64,000 bases of DNA from CAMEON01 sp045602325 (GTDB lineage: Bacteria > Bacillota > Clostridia > Oscillospirales > CAG-272). Of the stretch, positions 16,431 through 25,325 are shown piece by piece; position 1 is the first letter of the stretch; every line of letters starts with the position of its first letter. The notes beneath the pieces were generated by a model. It saw nothing but the letters and a program-made list of their open reading frames with translations, was not told where the DNA came from and ran no database searches. The position numbers and the translations under genes were made by a program. The stretch lies in NCBI GenBank assembly GCA_045602325.1, contig JAZSBH010000132.1, positions 1 to 64,000 of the forward strand, read 5' to 3'.

Positions 16431-18365
16431 ATGCAAATCAATTTCAAAGAAAAATCCATGACCTTCGACGCCCCCCTCTCGGTCTTCGACGCCGCCGCGG
16501 CCGCCGAGCTGGTCACCCGCGCCCACATCGCCGCCCACGTCAACGGCAAGCTGGTGGGCATGACCCACGTCATCGATGCCGACGCCGACGTGGAGCTTCT
16601 CACCTTCGAGGATGCCGACGGCAAGCATGTCTTCCGTCACACCGCCGCCCACATCCTGGCCCAGGCGGTCAAGCGCCTCTACCCCAACACCAAGCTCACC
16701 ATCGGTCCCGCCATTGACAACGGCTTCTACTACGACTTCGACTCCGACGTGGCCTTCACCCCCGAGGTGCTCAAGGCTCTGGAGGGCGAGATGAAGAAGA
16801 TCGTCAAGGAGAACCACAAGATCGAGCGCTTCGTGCTGCCCCGCGCCGAGGCCATTGCCTTTATGCAGGAGAAGGACGAGCCCTACAAGGTTCAACTGAT
16901 CGAGGAGCTTCCCGAGGACGCCGTCATCAGCTTCTACCGCCAGGGCGACTTTGTCGACCTCTGCGCAGGCCCCCATCTGTTCTCTACGGGTTCTGTCAAG
17001 GCCTTTAAGCTGACCCAATGCACCGGCGCGTACTGGAAGGGCGACCAGAAGAACAAGATGCTCCAGCGTGTCTACGGTGTGGCCTACCCCACCAAGGACG
17101 AAATGAACGCCTACCTCACCGCCGTGGAAGAGGCACGCAAGCGCGACCACAACAAGCTGGGCCGCGAGCTGGAATACTTCACCACCGTGGACGTCATCGG
17201 CCAGGGTCTGCCCATCCTCCTGCCCAAGGGCTCCCGCGTCATCCAGACCCTCCAGCGTTGGATCGAGGACGAGGAGCAGAAGCGGGGCTATCTGCTCACC
17301 AAGACCCCTCTCATGGCCAAGAGAGAGCTGTATAAGATCTCGGGTCACTGGGATCACTACCTGGACGGTATGTTCGTCCTGGGCGATCCCCACGACGAGA
17401 CCAAGGAGTGCTTCGCCCTCCGTCCTATGACCTGCCCCTTCCAGTATCAGGTATTCCTCAACCGCAAGCGCTCCTACCGTGACCTCCCCATGAGATTGGG
17501 CGAGACCTCTACGCTGTTCCGCAACGAGGACAGCGGTGAGATGCACGGCCTGATCCGCGTCCGTCAGTTCACCATCTGCGAGGGTCACCTCATCCTCCGC
17601 CCCGAGCAGCAGGAGGAGGAGTTCAAGGGATGCCTGGAGCTGGCCAAGTACGTTCTGGACACCGTGGGTATGCTGGAGAACTGCACCTTCCGCTTCTCCC
17701 AGTGGGATCCCGCAAGAGCCGGCATCAAGTACGAGGGTACTGCCGAGCAGTGGGAGCACGCCCAGAGCGTTATGGGTCAGATCCTGGATAACCTCGGTCT
17801 GAACTACACCATCGGTATTGACGAGGCCGCCTTCTACGGCCCCAAGCTGGACATCCAGTACAAGAACGTCTTCGGTAAGGAGGACACCATCGTCACCATT
17901 CAGATCGACATGCTCCTGGCCGAGAAGTTTGGCATGGAGTACGTGGACTCCGACGGTCAGCTCAAGAAGCCCTACATCATCCACCGCACCTCCCTGGGCT
18001 GCTACGAGCGCACCCTGGCCTACCTCATCGAGCGCTACGCCGGTGCTCTGCCCACCTGGATGGCCCCCGTCCAGGCCAAGTTCCTGCCCATGGGTGACAA
18101 CGAGGTCGAGTACTGTGAAAAGATCGCAGAGCGCATGACCAACCTGGGTATGCGGGTGGAGATCGACAAGTCCAACAATACCGTGGGATACAAGATCCGT
18201 GCCGCCCAGCAGGAGAAGGTGCCTTACATGCTGGTCGTCGGCGGCAAGGAGATCGAGCAGAACGCCGTGGCCGTCCGCTCCCGCAAGGATGGAGAGAAGG
18301 GCGTCATGCCCGTGGATCAGTTCATCAGCGAGATCATGATGGAGATCGCCGAGAAGAGAAGATAA
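16431..18365 (+). CDS. thrS: threonyl-tRNA synthetase
   Basis: 644 residues, full length. Order: N-terminal TGS domain (1-60), editing domain with HTAAH (H70, H74) and CAGPH (C178, H182), class II catalytic core with motif 2 (FRNEDSGEMHGLIRVRQF) and motif 3 (GCYERTLAYLIERYAG, a variant in which motif-3 Arg is kept), and a C-terminal anticodon-binding domain. It charges tRNA-Thr. AAGGAGATAT lies before the ATG. GC content is very high relative to the two genes before it. Control is probably by the T-box at 14970-15219 if transcripts read through the inserted genes. Confidence 0.97.
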   Translation: MQINFKEKSMTFDAPLSVFDAAAAAELVTRAHIAAHVNGKLVGMTHVIDADADVELLTFEDADGKHVFRHTAAHILAQAVKRLYPNTKLTIGPAIDNGFYYDFDSDVAFTPEVLKALEGEMKKIVKENHKIERFVLPRAEAIAFMQEKDEPYKVQLIEELPEDAVISFYRQGDFVDLCAGPHLFSTGSVKAFKLTQCTGAYWKGDQKNKMLQRVYGVAYPTKDEMNAYLTAVEEARKRDHNKLGRELEYFTTVDVIGQGLPILLPKGSRVIQTLQRWIEDEEQKRGYLLTKTPLMAKRELYKISGHWDHYLDGMFVLGDPHDETKECFALRPMTCPFQYQVFLNRKRSYRDLPMRLGETSTLFRNEDSGEMHGLIRVRQFTICEGHLILRPEQQEEEFKGCLELAKYVLDTVGMLENCTFRFSQWDPARAGIKYEGTAEQWEHAQSVMGQILDNLGLNYTIGIDEAAFYGPKLDIQYKNVFGKEDTIVTIQIDMLLAEKFGMEYVDSDGQLKKPYIIHRTSLGCYERTLAYLIERYAGALPTWMAPVQAKFLPMGDNEVEYCEKIAERMTNLGMRVEIDKSNNTVGYKIRAAQQEKVPYMLVVGGKEIEQNAVAVRSRKDGEKGVMPVDQFISEIMMEIAEKRR

Positions 18366-18378
18366 TTGTATGAGATTG

Positions 18379-18418
18379 CGGGGGGGAGAAACTTCTTAAA
18401 AGAAGTTTCTCCCCCCCG
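18379..18418. repeat. large perfect hairpin after thrS
   Basis: An inverted repeat of about 19 bp per arm: a G run, GAGAAACTTCTT, a two-base centre and AAGAAGTTTCTC, then a C run. There is no clean T tract, but CTCTTTTC follows. It may act as a terminator or be a dispersed palindrome relic. Confidence 0.6.
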
Positions 18419-18449
18419 CGCCCCCTCTTTTCAAGAACTTTCAAAAAAC

Positions 18450-18587
18450 ATGAATGAGATTGATATAAAAATTGATAAAGTCATCGGCGAGGCCGAGCAA
18501 GAATGTGAAAGTGATGGAGTGCTTTTGGATGCAAGGGAAGCATTGCCTCATTTACGAAACAAATATTTTTCCAATCGAGGGAATACC
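18450..18587 (+). other. in-frame upstream peptide segment before the C_GCAxxG_C_C gene, possible relic
   Basis: An ATG at 18450 opens a reading frame that runs without stop into the next gene. Its 46 residues (MNEIDIKIDKVIGEAEQE, then a stretch with LLDAREALPHLRNKYF) are charged and helical and do not belong to the C_GCAxxG_C_C family. It resembles a short antitoxin-type peptide, but this is a weak guess. It may be a separate relic joined in frame by chance. Confidence 0.3.
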
Positions 18588-19073
18588 ATGAACGAAAAAA
18601 TAACCGCCCGCGCCGCCCTTGCCCGAGCCAATTTCCTCAAAGGCTACGGCTGTGCCCAATCCGTCCTCCTGGCCTACGCCGACCTGACGGGATTGGACGA
18701 AACCACCCTCGCCCGTCTTGGCTCTTCCTTTGGCGGCGGCATGGGACGACTCCGCGAGGTCTGCGGCGGCGTCACGGGTGCCTTTGCCGTCCTCGGTCTG
18801 CTCTGCGGCTATGACGACCCCGCCGACAAGGTAGGGAAGAGCCGCCATTACGCCGATATCCGCGAGCTGGCCCGTCGTTTCACCGAGCGGAGTCGGGGCG
18901 GCTCCATCGTCTGCCGTGAGATCCTCAAAAATGCAGGCCTTTCGGGAGAAAAGGGCGGCGAGGCCGAGGCCAGAACCGCCGAATACTACGAGAAACGCCC
19001 CTGCCCCGACCTGGTCTACCTCGCCTCCGAGGTGCTGGGGGAGATGCTCTGGGAGAAGGGGATATTGAATTAA
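18588..19073 (+). CDS. C_GCAxxG_C_C family redox protein
   Basis: 161 residues from the ATG at 18588. The family signature is present: GYGCAQSV near residue 18, EVCGGVTGAF near residue 52, a later Cys in VCREIL and one in RPCPDLV. These conserved Cys residues are thought to bind a metal or cofactor; the biochemical role of the family is not settled. An in-frame extension to 18450 exists but is not family sequence. The gene sits between thrS and a large inverted repeat, and converges on the MATE gene. Confidence 0.85.
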   Translation: MNEKITARAALARANFLKGYGCAQSVLLAYADLTGLDETTLARLGSSFGGGMGRLREVCGGVTGAFAVLGLLCGYDDPADKVGKSRHYADIRELARRFTERSRGGSIVCREILKNAGLSGEKGGEAEARTAEYYEKRPCPDLVYLASEVLGEMLWEKGILN

Positions 19074-19082
19074 ACCGTTTCC

Positions 19083-19173
19083 GTAGGGGAGGGGTCTCCC
19101 CTCCCGATATACGGAAAAGCACACGTTTTCTTTATTTGTAACGGATTTGCAGGAGGGGAGACCCCTCCCCTAC
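19083..19173. repeat. 22-bp perfect inverted repeat with 47-bp centre
   Basis: The arm at 19083-19104 (GTAGGGGAGGGG then TCTCCCCTCC) is exactly the reverse complement of 19152-19173. Each arm is itself partly palindromic. It lies between two converging genes and resembles a miniature dispersed element. Confidence 0.8.
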
Positions 19174-19196
19174 ACGTACCGCATAGGCCAATTAAC

Positions 19197-19230
19197 AAAA
19201 ACGCCCCCGACGGGAAACTTCCGTCGGGGG
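19197..19230 (-). terminator. terminator of the MATE gene
   Basis: On the minus strand, a perfect 10-bp stem CCCCCGACGG/CCGTCGGGGG is followed by CGTTTTTGTT. Confidence 0.85.
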
Positions 19231-19248
19231 TATCTGTATAAAAGGGAA

Positions 19249-20628
19249 TCAAACCAACTTCTTCGCCCATTTCCCCGACTTTAGCATAAAGAACCCGATG
19301 ACGCATTTGCCGAGCTCCAGCGACATACAGATAATGAATAGCGGAATGATAGGCAGATCTGTCAGCCGCGACAGGAGCAGCCCCGTAGGTACGCTGATCG
19401 CCCACACAAAGGCGGAATCAAAGAGGAAGGTGATGAAGGTCTGCCCGCCTGAGCGGAGGGTAAAGTAGCAGTTGTGGGCAAAGGAGCTGAAGGGCATCAT
19501 GGCCGCGTAAACCATGATCATGACGGCGGCCAGGGCTTTTACGTCGTCGGTGACGTTGTAGATGGAGGTGAACAGGGGCGCAAAAGCCGCCATAAGACCG
19601 CCGATGCCCAGGCAGAGGACGCAGGAGAAGGCGATGATCTTGCGGTCGGTGTCCTTGGCCTCCTCGATCTGCCCGGCGCCCAACTGATTGCCCACGATGA
19701 TGGCCACCGCCGAGCCCATGGACATATACACGATGTTGAAAACGTTGGCGATGGTCACCGCGATGTTGACTGCCGCCACCGCTACCAGACCGCGGGTGGA
19801 GTAGCACTGATTCAGCACAGTCATTCCCGAGGACCAGAGTAGCTCGTTGACCATGAGGGGGAGGGTCTTGACCACGATCTGTCCCACCAGACGGACAGGA
19901 ATACGGGGAGAGCGGTAGAGTCCCGTCACGAAGGTAGCGCGCTTTGCGTGGGTATGACTCCAGATCACTACGATGGAGAGCTCCACCACGCGGGCGATCA
20001 CCGTACCCCAGGCCGCGCCCACCACACCCAGGATAGGGAAGGGGCCGATGCCAAAGATGAGTAGGTAGTTGAACAGAGCGTTGGTCGCCACTGCCACGAT
20101 GCTGGCCACCATGGGAGGCACGGTCTGACCTGTCTCACGGAGTGTGTTGGCGTAGACTTGTGTCAGAGCCATGGGAATTAGGGCGATCAAGGCGATCTTC
20201 AGGTACTCGCGCCCGTAGGACAGGGTGAGCAGAACGTCACCCGTGGCGTCTTCCTCGTTGAGAAACAGGGTGATGAGATCCTCGCCAAAGGGAACAAGGA
20301 TAGCCCCGCCCACCGCCAGGATGATGAGGGCGGTGTAGAGCTTGAAGCGCACCGAATAACGTAGGCCCTCGTTATCTCCCTTGCCGAAGAACTGGGCGGT
20401 GAAGATACCGGCACCCGAAAGCCCACCGAAAAGACAGAGGGTAAAGACGAATATCAGTTGGTTGGCGATACCGACGCCCGAAAGCTGCTCGGTGCCCAGC
20501 CGCCCCACCATGATGTTATCCAGTAGGTTGACGAAGTTGGTGATACCGTTCTGCACGATGATGGGAATGGTCAGGGATAGAACCATTCTGTAAAAGGCTT
20601 TGTCGCCTATAAGTTTTCTGCTTTTCAT
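19249..20628 (-). CDS. MATE family multidrug/Na+ antiporter-type efflux protein
   Basis: 459 residues from the ATG whose complement is at 20626-20628, preceded by a GAGGT site; an upstream in-frame ATG gives 18 extra residues with no family match. About 12 hydrophobic segments form the two MATE halves. LTIPIIVQNGITNFVNLLDNIMVGRLG is the classic first helix region, and the matching half begins near TLPLMVNELLWSSGMTVLNQCYSTRG. It exports cationic drugs or metabolites across the membrane; substrate unknown. It is a single-gene unit with a strong terminator. Confidence 0.93.
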   Translation of the reverse strand: MKSRKLIGDKAFYRMVLSLTIPIIVQNGITNFVNLLDNIMVGRLGTEQLSGVGIANQLIFVFTLCLFGGLSGAGIFTAQFFGKGDNEGLRYSVRFKLYTALIILAVGGAILVPFGEDLITLFLNEEDATGDVLLTLSYGREYLKIALIALIPMALTQVYANTLRETGQTVPPMVASIVAVATNALFNYLLIFGIGPFPILGVVGAAWGTVIARVVELSIVVIWSHTHAKRATFVTGLYRSPRIPVRLVGQIVVKTLPLMVNELLWSSGMTVLNQCYSTRGLVAVAAVNIAVTIANVFNIVYMSMGSAVAIIVGNQLGAGQIEEAKDTDRKIIAFSCVLCLGIGGLMAAFAPLFTSIYNVTDDVKALAAVMIMVYAAMMPFSSFAHNCYFTLRSGGQTFITFLFDSAFVWAISVPTGLLLSRLTDLPIIPLFIICMSLELGKCVIGFFMLKSGKWAKKLV

Positions 20629-20786
20629 GGAATACCTCGGTAAGTGATAAGCGTCAAATGGCGGTTCAAGGCTCATTGACATATTTCAAGGCGTATTATA
20701 CCACAAAAGCGGGCTCTTGTCAATCTGAATTCACACGTACCGCTACCCTTCCTTCCATTTTTGCGTCTTTCTTCACGCAAAGGGTG

Positions 20787-20815
20787 TTGACCTTTTCGAC
20801 GTTCTGTGATATAAT
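20787..20815 (+). promoter_or_regulatory. promoter of the araM-radical SAM operon
   Basis: TTGACC, a 17-bp spacer and TATAAT with an extended TG motif, 40 bp before the first gene. No other comparable promoter is seen up to 29.1 kb. Confidence 0.85.
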
Positions 20816-20854
20816 TGAAAATACCCGTTATGTATCGATATAAAGGAGTCAAAT

Positions 20855-22228
20855 ATGTATTTGAATCAGAATAGATCTGTATGCGCGTGCGGAAAAATTC
20901 ATCAATGTGCGTTGGAAAAGGTCATCACCGGGAAGGGCGCGATTTTGGAATTGCCCCGGGAGATCCGACGGTTCGGAAGTCGACGGGTCTTTATGCTGGC
21001 CGATGCGAACACCTATGCTGCCGCCGGATGCCGTGCGGAAGAACTTCTGATTCGTGAGGGGATCCCTTATTCTAAATTTATTTTTGAGGAATCTCCGGAG
21101 CCGGACGAGGCCGCCGTTGGTGCTGTGGTCATGCATTTTGATCCCGCCTGCGATCTGATTTTGGCGGTCGGTTCGGGGGTGATTGGGGACGTATCAAAGA
21201 TCCTGGCTCATATCACGGGGGCAGAATACGTCATAGTTGCCACCGCCCCTTCCATGGATGGCTACGCATCGGCGACCTCGTCCATGACGCGGAATGGGTT
21301 GAAGGTGTCCCTGCCATCCAAATGTGCGAGGGTCATCATCGGAGACACGGACGTGCTGAAGGATGCTCCCATGGAGATGCTGGTGTCGGGATTGGGGGAT
21401 ATGCTGGCCAAGTATATCAGCATTGCCGAGTGGCGGCTCTCTCATCTGATTACGGGTGAATACTATTGCGAGACCATTGCGGAGCTCATTCGTTCATCTC
21501 TTAAAAAGTGCGTTGACAACGCAGACGGCTTGATCCACCGTGACGAGACGGCGGTAGAGGCGGTCTTCAGCGGTCTGGTGACTGCAGGCGCGGCCATGAG
21601 TTATGCCGGCGTGTCCCGTCCCGCCTCGGGCATTGAGCACTATTTTTCTCACGTATGGGATATGCGCGGGATCGAGTTCGGGGCGGGAACCTCCACCCAC
21701 GGCATCCAATGCGCGGTTGCAACCCTTATCACGACGAGGCTGTACGAGCGAATGCTCGACGTCGTACCCGACAAAGAGAAAGGACGGGCATACGCCAGCC
21801 GTTTCGACGTGGAAGACTGGTCCGCGCAGCTTACACAATTTTTGGGCAAAGGCGCGCAGGATATGATCGTTCTGGAAAAAAAGGAGAAAAAATATTCCGT
21901 TGCCAAGCAGGAGGCGCGGCTCTGTACCATCCTGGAAACATGGGACGAGTTGATGGATGTGATCCGAACCGAAATTCCGACCTCTGCAGCCATTGAAGCA
22001 TTGCTGGAGAAAATCGGATGCCCCACGACGCCCGAAGCCTGGGGGCTTTCCAAAGACGTGATTCCCATGACCTTCAAGGCGACCAAGGACATTCGGGATA
22101 AGTATATTCTGTCCAGGTTGGCGTTTGATCTGGGGATTCTTGACGAGCTTGCGGTAGGTTCCAGAGAAAAGAACTGTCATAAACGAAAATGTATCCGTGA
22201 TGGGGGACTTGTTCATGCAACCAATTGA
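20855..22228 (+). CDS. sn-glycerol-1-phosphate dehydrogenase (AraM/EgsA family)
   Basis: 457 residues. It belongs to the iron-type alcohol dehydrogenase superfamily, AraM branch. The NAD-binding GSGVIGDVSKILAH, the metal-region segment APSMDGYASATSSM and GIEHYFSHVWDM with its two metal-binding His are present. Family enzymes reduce dihydroxyacetone phosphate to sn-glycerol-1-phosphate, the archaeal-type lipid backbone, which B. subtilis uses to make heptaprenylglycerol. First gene of an operon with a good promoter and site TAAAGGAG. The extreme C-terminus (after about residue 435) is Lys/Cys-rich and overlaps the next gene by 14 bp. Family assignment is firm; stereochemistry and product are inferred. 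Confidence 0.85.
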   Translation: MYLNQNRSVCACGKIHQCALEKVITGKGAILELPREIRRFGSRRVFMLADANTYAAAGCRAEELLIREGIPYSKFIFEESPEPDEAAVGAVVMHFDPACDLILAVGSGVIGDVSKILAHITGAEYVIVATAPSMDGYASATSSMTRNGLKVSLPSKCARVIIGDTDVLKDAPMEMLVSGLGDMLAKYISIAEWRLSHLITGEYYCETIAELIRSSLKKCVDNADGLIHRDETAVEAVFSGLVTAGAAMSYAGVSRPASGIEHYFSHVWDMRGIEFGAGTSTHGIQCAVATLITTRLYERMLDVVPDKEKGRAYASRFDVEDWSAQLTQFLGKGAQDMIVLEKKEKKYSVAKQEARLCTILETWDELMDVIRTEIPTSAAIEALLEKIGCPTTPEAWGLSKDVIPMTFKATKDIRDKYILSRLAFDLGILDELAVGSREKNCHKRKCIRDGGLVHATN

Positions 22229-22733
22229 AATCATCGGACAGATCGTCAGCATTGTTGCTGTCATTGTAACATTTATTACGTATCAAATGAAATCCAGTCG
22301 AGCGATTTTTGTGACGCTATCAATCGCAACCGGGATAGCCTGCGTCGCTTACGCTCTCCTTGGAGGGACGACTGCGTTGGGGCTTAACATCATGAGCATC
22401 GTCCGCAATATTTGCTACTGTTTCCAAAAAAATAAGATTCTGTCCGGCAAGGCGGTTCCCGTAGTTTTGGCGCTCATTATGACTGTCATGAGTATTTTTT
22501 TGTGGGAGGGCTACCACAGTATTTTCTTTGTAATCGGTATTACCCTTAACACCCTTGCCATGGGTTATTTCAATCCTCAGAACCTTCGTAAGAGTATTTT
22601 GCTTACTTCTACCTTGATTTTGATCTATAATTTATTTATCCCTTCCATTGGGGGAACCATCAATGAGGTCGTTGCTATTGCCTCGGCAATAGTTGGAATC
22701 GTGCGGTATCGAAAAAAAGAAGTGACTGAATAA
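22215..22733 (+). CDS. YgjV-like inner membrane protein
   Basis: 172 residues from the ATG at 22215, with GGGGG 9 bp upstream and overlapping the previous gene; an ATG at 22200 is an alternative. Five to six hydrophobic segments and the short motif YQMKSSRAIF near residue 25 match the YgjV/imm family of small inner-membrane proteins. No biochemical role is established for the family. Its position second in an operon with AraM and radical SAM genes suggests a linked membrane function. Confidence 0.75.
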   Translation: MQPIEIIGQIVSIVAVIVTFITYQMKSSRAIFVTLSIATGIACVAYALLGGTTALGLNIMSIVRNICYCFQKNKILSGKAVPVVLALIMTVMSIFLWEGYHSIFFVIGITLNTLAMGYFNPQNLRKSILLTSTLILIYNLFIPSIGGTINEVVAIASAIVGIVRYRKKEVTE

Positions 22734-22786
22734 GAAGCTGGAAGCGACATTCGCTCGTACCAAGAAAGCGGAAAAAGGAATACGTA

Positions 22787-23935
22787 ATGAAAACCAAAAA
22801 ACTAACGTTCATAGAATCATGGATGCTCGTAGCCGGCGCGGGTATCGGAACGGGTATCTTGACCATCCCGTATGCCGTACATACAATAGGCGTATTCGGA
22901 ACACTTACGGCGCTTGCACTTGCTTATGCTGTAAGCGTGGCAATGTATTTGATCATTGCAGATCTGACACGAAATTCCAAAAAATCCGATGACTTGATCG
23001 GCATTCTCGACGAGCACTTGTTTAACGGAAAAGGGAAAAAACGGCTGAAGACGCTTTTTTTCATTCTGCTCGTGCTGCTTTTGCTCGAAAACCTCGTGGT
23101 ATATATTCTGTGTGCAGGGAATGTACTGGTGGATCTGTTGGGGCTCAACGGCATTCTTTCGAAAATACTGTTTTACCTGCTTGCGTCGGTGGTTATCGTA
23201 TTTGGAATAAAAGGTATGGGCGTGGGAGAGAAGATCTCGGTCGCGCTGATCGGCGGCGCGGTGCTGATCTTGACCGTTCTTTCCGGCTTCCATGCAAAAG
23301 GCTCGCTCGATTTTTCCTTCGGTGAGCCCGGTACGGTCTTTGCCGTGTACGGACTCTTCATGTTTGCCTTTTCCGCTATCTTTTCCATTATTCAGGTCTG
23401 CAATCATATCGAAAAGCCCGAGCTTGCGGGCAGAGCCGTTGTCGGCGGACTTTCGCTCAATGCGATGATTACGATTGTTTTTGCGGTCGCCACGATTCTT
23501 GGTTCTGAAAACGTCACCGAAATTGCCACCATTGGTCTTTCTGACAGCATCGGTATTCCGGTTGTAAAGATGCTTTGTTCCATACTTGTTCTGTTTGCCA
23601 TGTTCTCATCCTTCTGGTCCAGCGGCTTTGCCTTTGCTGATGTTGTCAGTGAGCAATTCAGGATCCCGAAAAAGTGGGCATGGTTTCTTGCCACGATTCC
23701 CGCCGTGTTGATCGCTATGGTCCTGCCCCTGTCGGTATTGGATTACGTTCAGATCGGCGCGGGAGCCTTGTCGATCATTCTCGTCATCGTGGTGCTTCCT
23801 GCGTATTATAATGCGGTGCGGCGAGCAGACAAGCCGCTTCTGCTCGGCAGAATCGCCAAAAGCAAGGTCCTGCTTTCCGCCGTCGCCGTTGCCATTATTC
23901 TGATGGCCATATCCTCGCTCATCCCAATAAACTGA
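22787..23935 (+). CDS. amino acid permease (aromatic amino acid/HAAAP-APC superfamily)
   Basis: 382 residues with about 11 transmembrane helices. The first helix has GAGIGTGILTIPYAV, the hallmark unwound substrate-binding helix of the AAAP/APC fold. It probably imports an amino acid by proton or sodium symport. It starts 53 bp after the YgjV-like gene and ends 16 bp before the first radical SAM gene, so it belongs to the same operon and may supply the pathway's substrate. Substrate identity is not visible. Confidence 0.85.
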   Translation: MKTKKLTFIESWMLVAGAGIGTGILTIPYAVHTIGVFGTLTALALAYAVSVAMYLIIADLTRNSKKSDDLIGILDEHLFNGKGKKRLKTLFFILLVLLLLENLVVYILCAGNVLVDLLGLNGILSKILFYLLASVVIVFGIKGMGVGEKISVALIGGAVLILTVLSGFHAKGSLDFSFGEPGTVFAVYGLFMFAFSAIFSIIQVCNHIEKPELAGRAVVGGLSLNAMITIVFAVATILGSENVTEIATIGLSDSIGIPVVKMLCSILVLFAMFSSFWSSGFAFADVVSEQFRIPKKWAWFLATIPAVLIAMVLPLSVLDYVQIGAGALSIILVIVVLPAYYNAVRRADKPLLLGRIAKSKVLLSAVAVAIILMAISSLIPIN

Positions 23936-23951
23936 TCGGAGACAGATTTTT

Positions 23952-25325
23952 ATGAAAATCGCATTGCTTGCACCCGCAGGTGCCATGCACCGATACAACG
24001 GTATGTTTCATAAGGGTTTGCATTATGCGCCCATTACGTTGGCCCTGCTTGCAGCGCTTGTTCCGAAGGGGCTGAATGCCGACGTAGTCATCTACGATGA
24101 AACGGCCGAAGCGATCCCGCTGGATACCGACGCGGACGTAATCGCCATTACGTGTATCACGGGCACGTCATCCAGATGCTATAAATTTGCCGACTATTTT
24201 CGTAGCCTTGGGAAGACCGTTCTTCTCGGCGGCGTTCATCCCTCGCTTATGCCCGAAGAAGCGGCGGCTCACGCAGATGCGATCCTGCTCGGGCTCGGTG
24301 AAAAAACCTTCCCGCAGGCGCTTCTCGATATCCGTGACGGATGCTTGAAGGCAGTATATCGGGGGGAAGGCTGTGCGAATATCGCAGACCGACCTCTGCC
24401 CCGCAAGGATCTTTTGAAAAAGAAAAAATATATTACCCTCAACACGGTTGAGGCAGTGCGAGGCTGTAATCATTCCTGCACCTTCTGCGCGTATCCTGCG
24501 GCCTTCGGCAAAGGAGTCATCACTCGTCCCGTGGAGGATGTGATCGCCGAGATCAAATCGTTCAAGGGCAAGGAGGTTATCTTTCCGGACGTCAATCTCA
24601 TCGCCGACGTGAAATATGCAAAAGAGCTTTTTACGGCTTTGATCCCGCTGAAAAAATGGTGGTTCGGACTCACTACAACTGCTATCGGTCACAACGACGA
24701 GCTGCTGGATATCTTCAAAAAGAGTGGCTGCAAGGGACTCCTCGTCGGATTTGAATCGGTTAACCAAGAAACACAACAAGGCATCCATAAGGGAGTCAAC
24801 CGCGTGGGTGAATATAAGGAGCTGATGGATAAGCTGCACCGCAAGGGCATCATGGTCATGGGGTGCTTTTCCTTCGGCGCGGATGAGGACGGGAAGGACG
24901 TCTTTAAACGCACCGTTGATCTGTGTATCGAAGCCAAGATCGACCTGCCGAGATTTTCCATCATTACCCCCTTTCCCAATACGGAATTTTACCGCGAACT
25001 GGAAAGCGAAGGAAGGATTCTTGAACGAGACTGGGCGATGTACGACGTGGAGCATTGCGTCTATCAGCCAAAGCAGATGACCAAAGAAGAGCTTGAGGCA
25101 GGTATCGCGTGGGCGTGGAAGGAGACGTATTCTTGGAAAAATATCTTTAAGCGCCTTGATCTTACAAAGATCAAAACCATCAAGAGTATCTACATGCTTG
25201 TCAATATCGGATACAGAAAATACGCCAATGAATTTGAAATATTCGGTGCGGATATTATGTCGGACAATTCGGATATCCCGGAGGTGAAAACACTTGAAAA
25301 TACTGTTCATCACTCCGTACGATAA
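23952..25325 (+). CDS. B12-binding-domain-type radical SAM protein (copy 1 of 3)
   Basis: 457 residues. Residues 1-140 form a Rossmann-like domain of the cobalamin-binding type (LLGGVHPSLMPEEAAAHADAILLG), but no DxHxxG lower-ligand motif is seen, so B12 would bind base-off/His-off if at all. The radical SAM site RGCNHSCTFCAY (CxxxCxxC) is near residue 170, followed by a TIM-barrel with GLLVGFESVN. A short C-terminal domain follows, ending in a charged tail. The family includes methylases and C-C coupling enzymes; the substrate is unknown. Its 3' end overlaps copy 2 by 32 bp. Confidence 0.88.
   Translation: MKIALLAPAGAMHRYNGMFHKGLHYAPITLALLAALVPKGLNADVVIYDETAEAIPLDTDADVIAITCITGTSSRCYKFADYFRSLGKTVLLGGVHPSLMPEEAAAHADAILLGLGEKTFPQALLDIRDGCLKAVYRGEGCANIADRPLPRKDLLKKKKYITLNTVEAVRGCNHSCTFCAYPAAFGKGVITRPVEDVIAEIKSFKGKEVIFPDVNLIADVKYAKELFTALIPLKKWWFGLTTTAIGHNDELLDIFKKSGCKGLLVGFESVNQETQQGIHKGVNRVGEYKELMDKLHRKGIMVMGCFSFGADEDGKDVFKRTVDLCIEAKIDLPRFSIITPFPNTEFYRELESEGRILERDWAMYDVEHCVYQPKQMTKEELEAGIAWAWKETYSWKNIFKRLDLTKIKTIKSIYMLVNIGYRKYANEFEIFGADIMSDNSDIPEVKTLENTVHHSVR

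Noticed and set aside
20855..22228. 3-dehydroquinate synthase or sugar-cyclase assignment for the AraM-like gene
   Set aside because: The metal-site and NAD-binding segments fit the AraM/G1P dehydrogenase branch instead.
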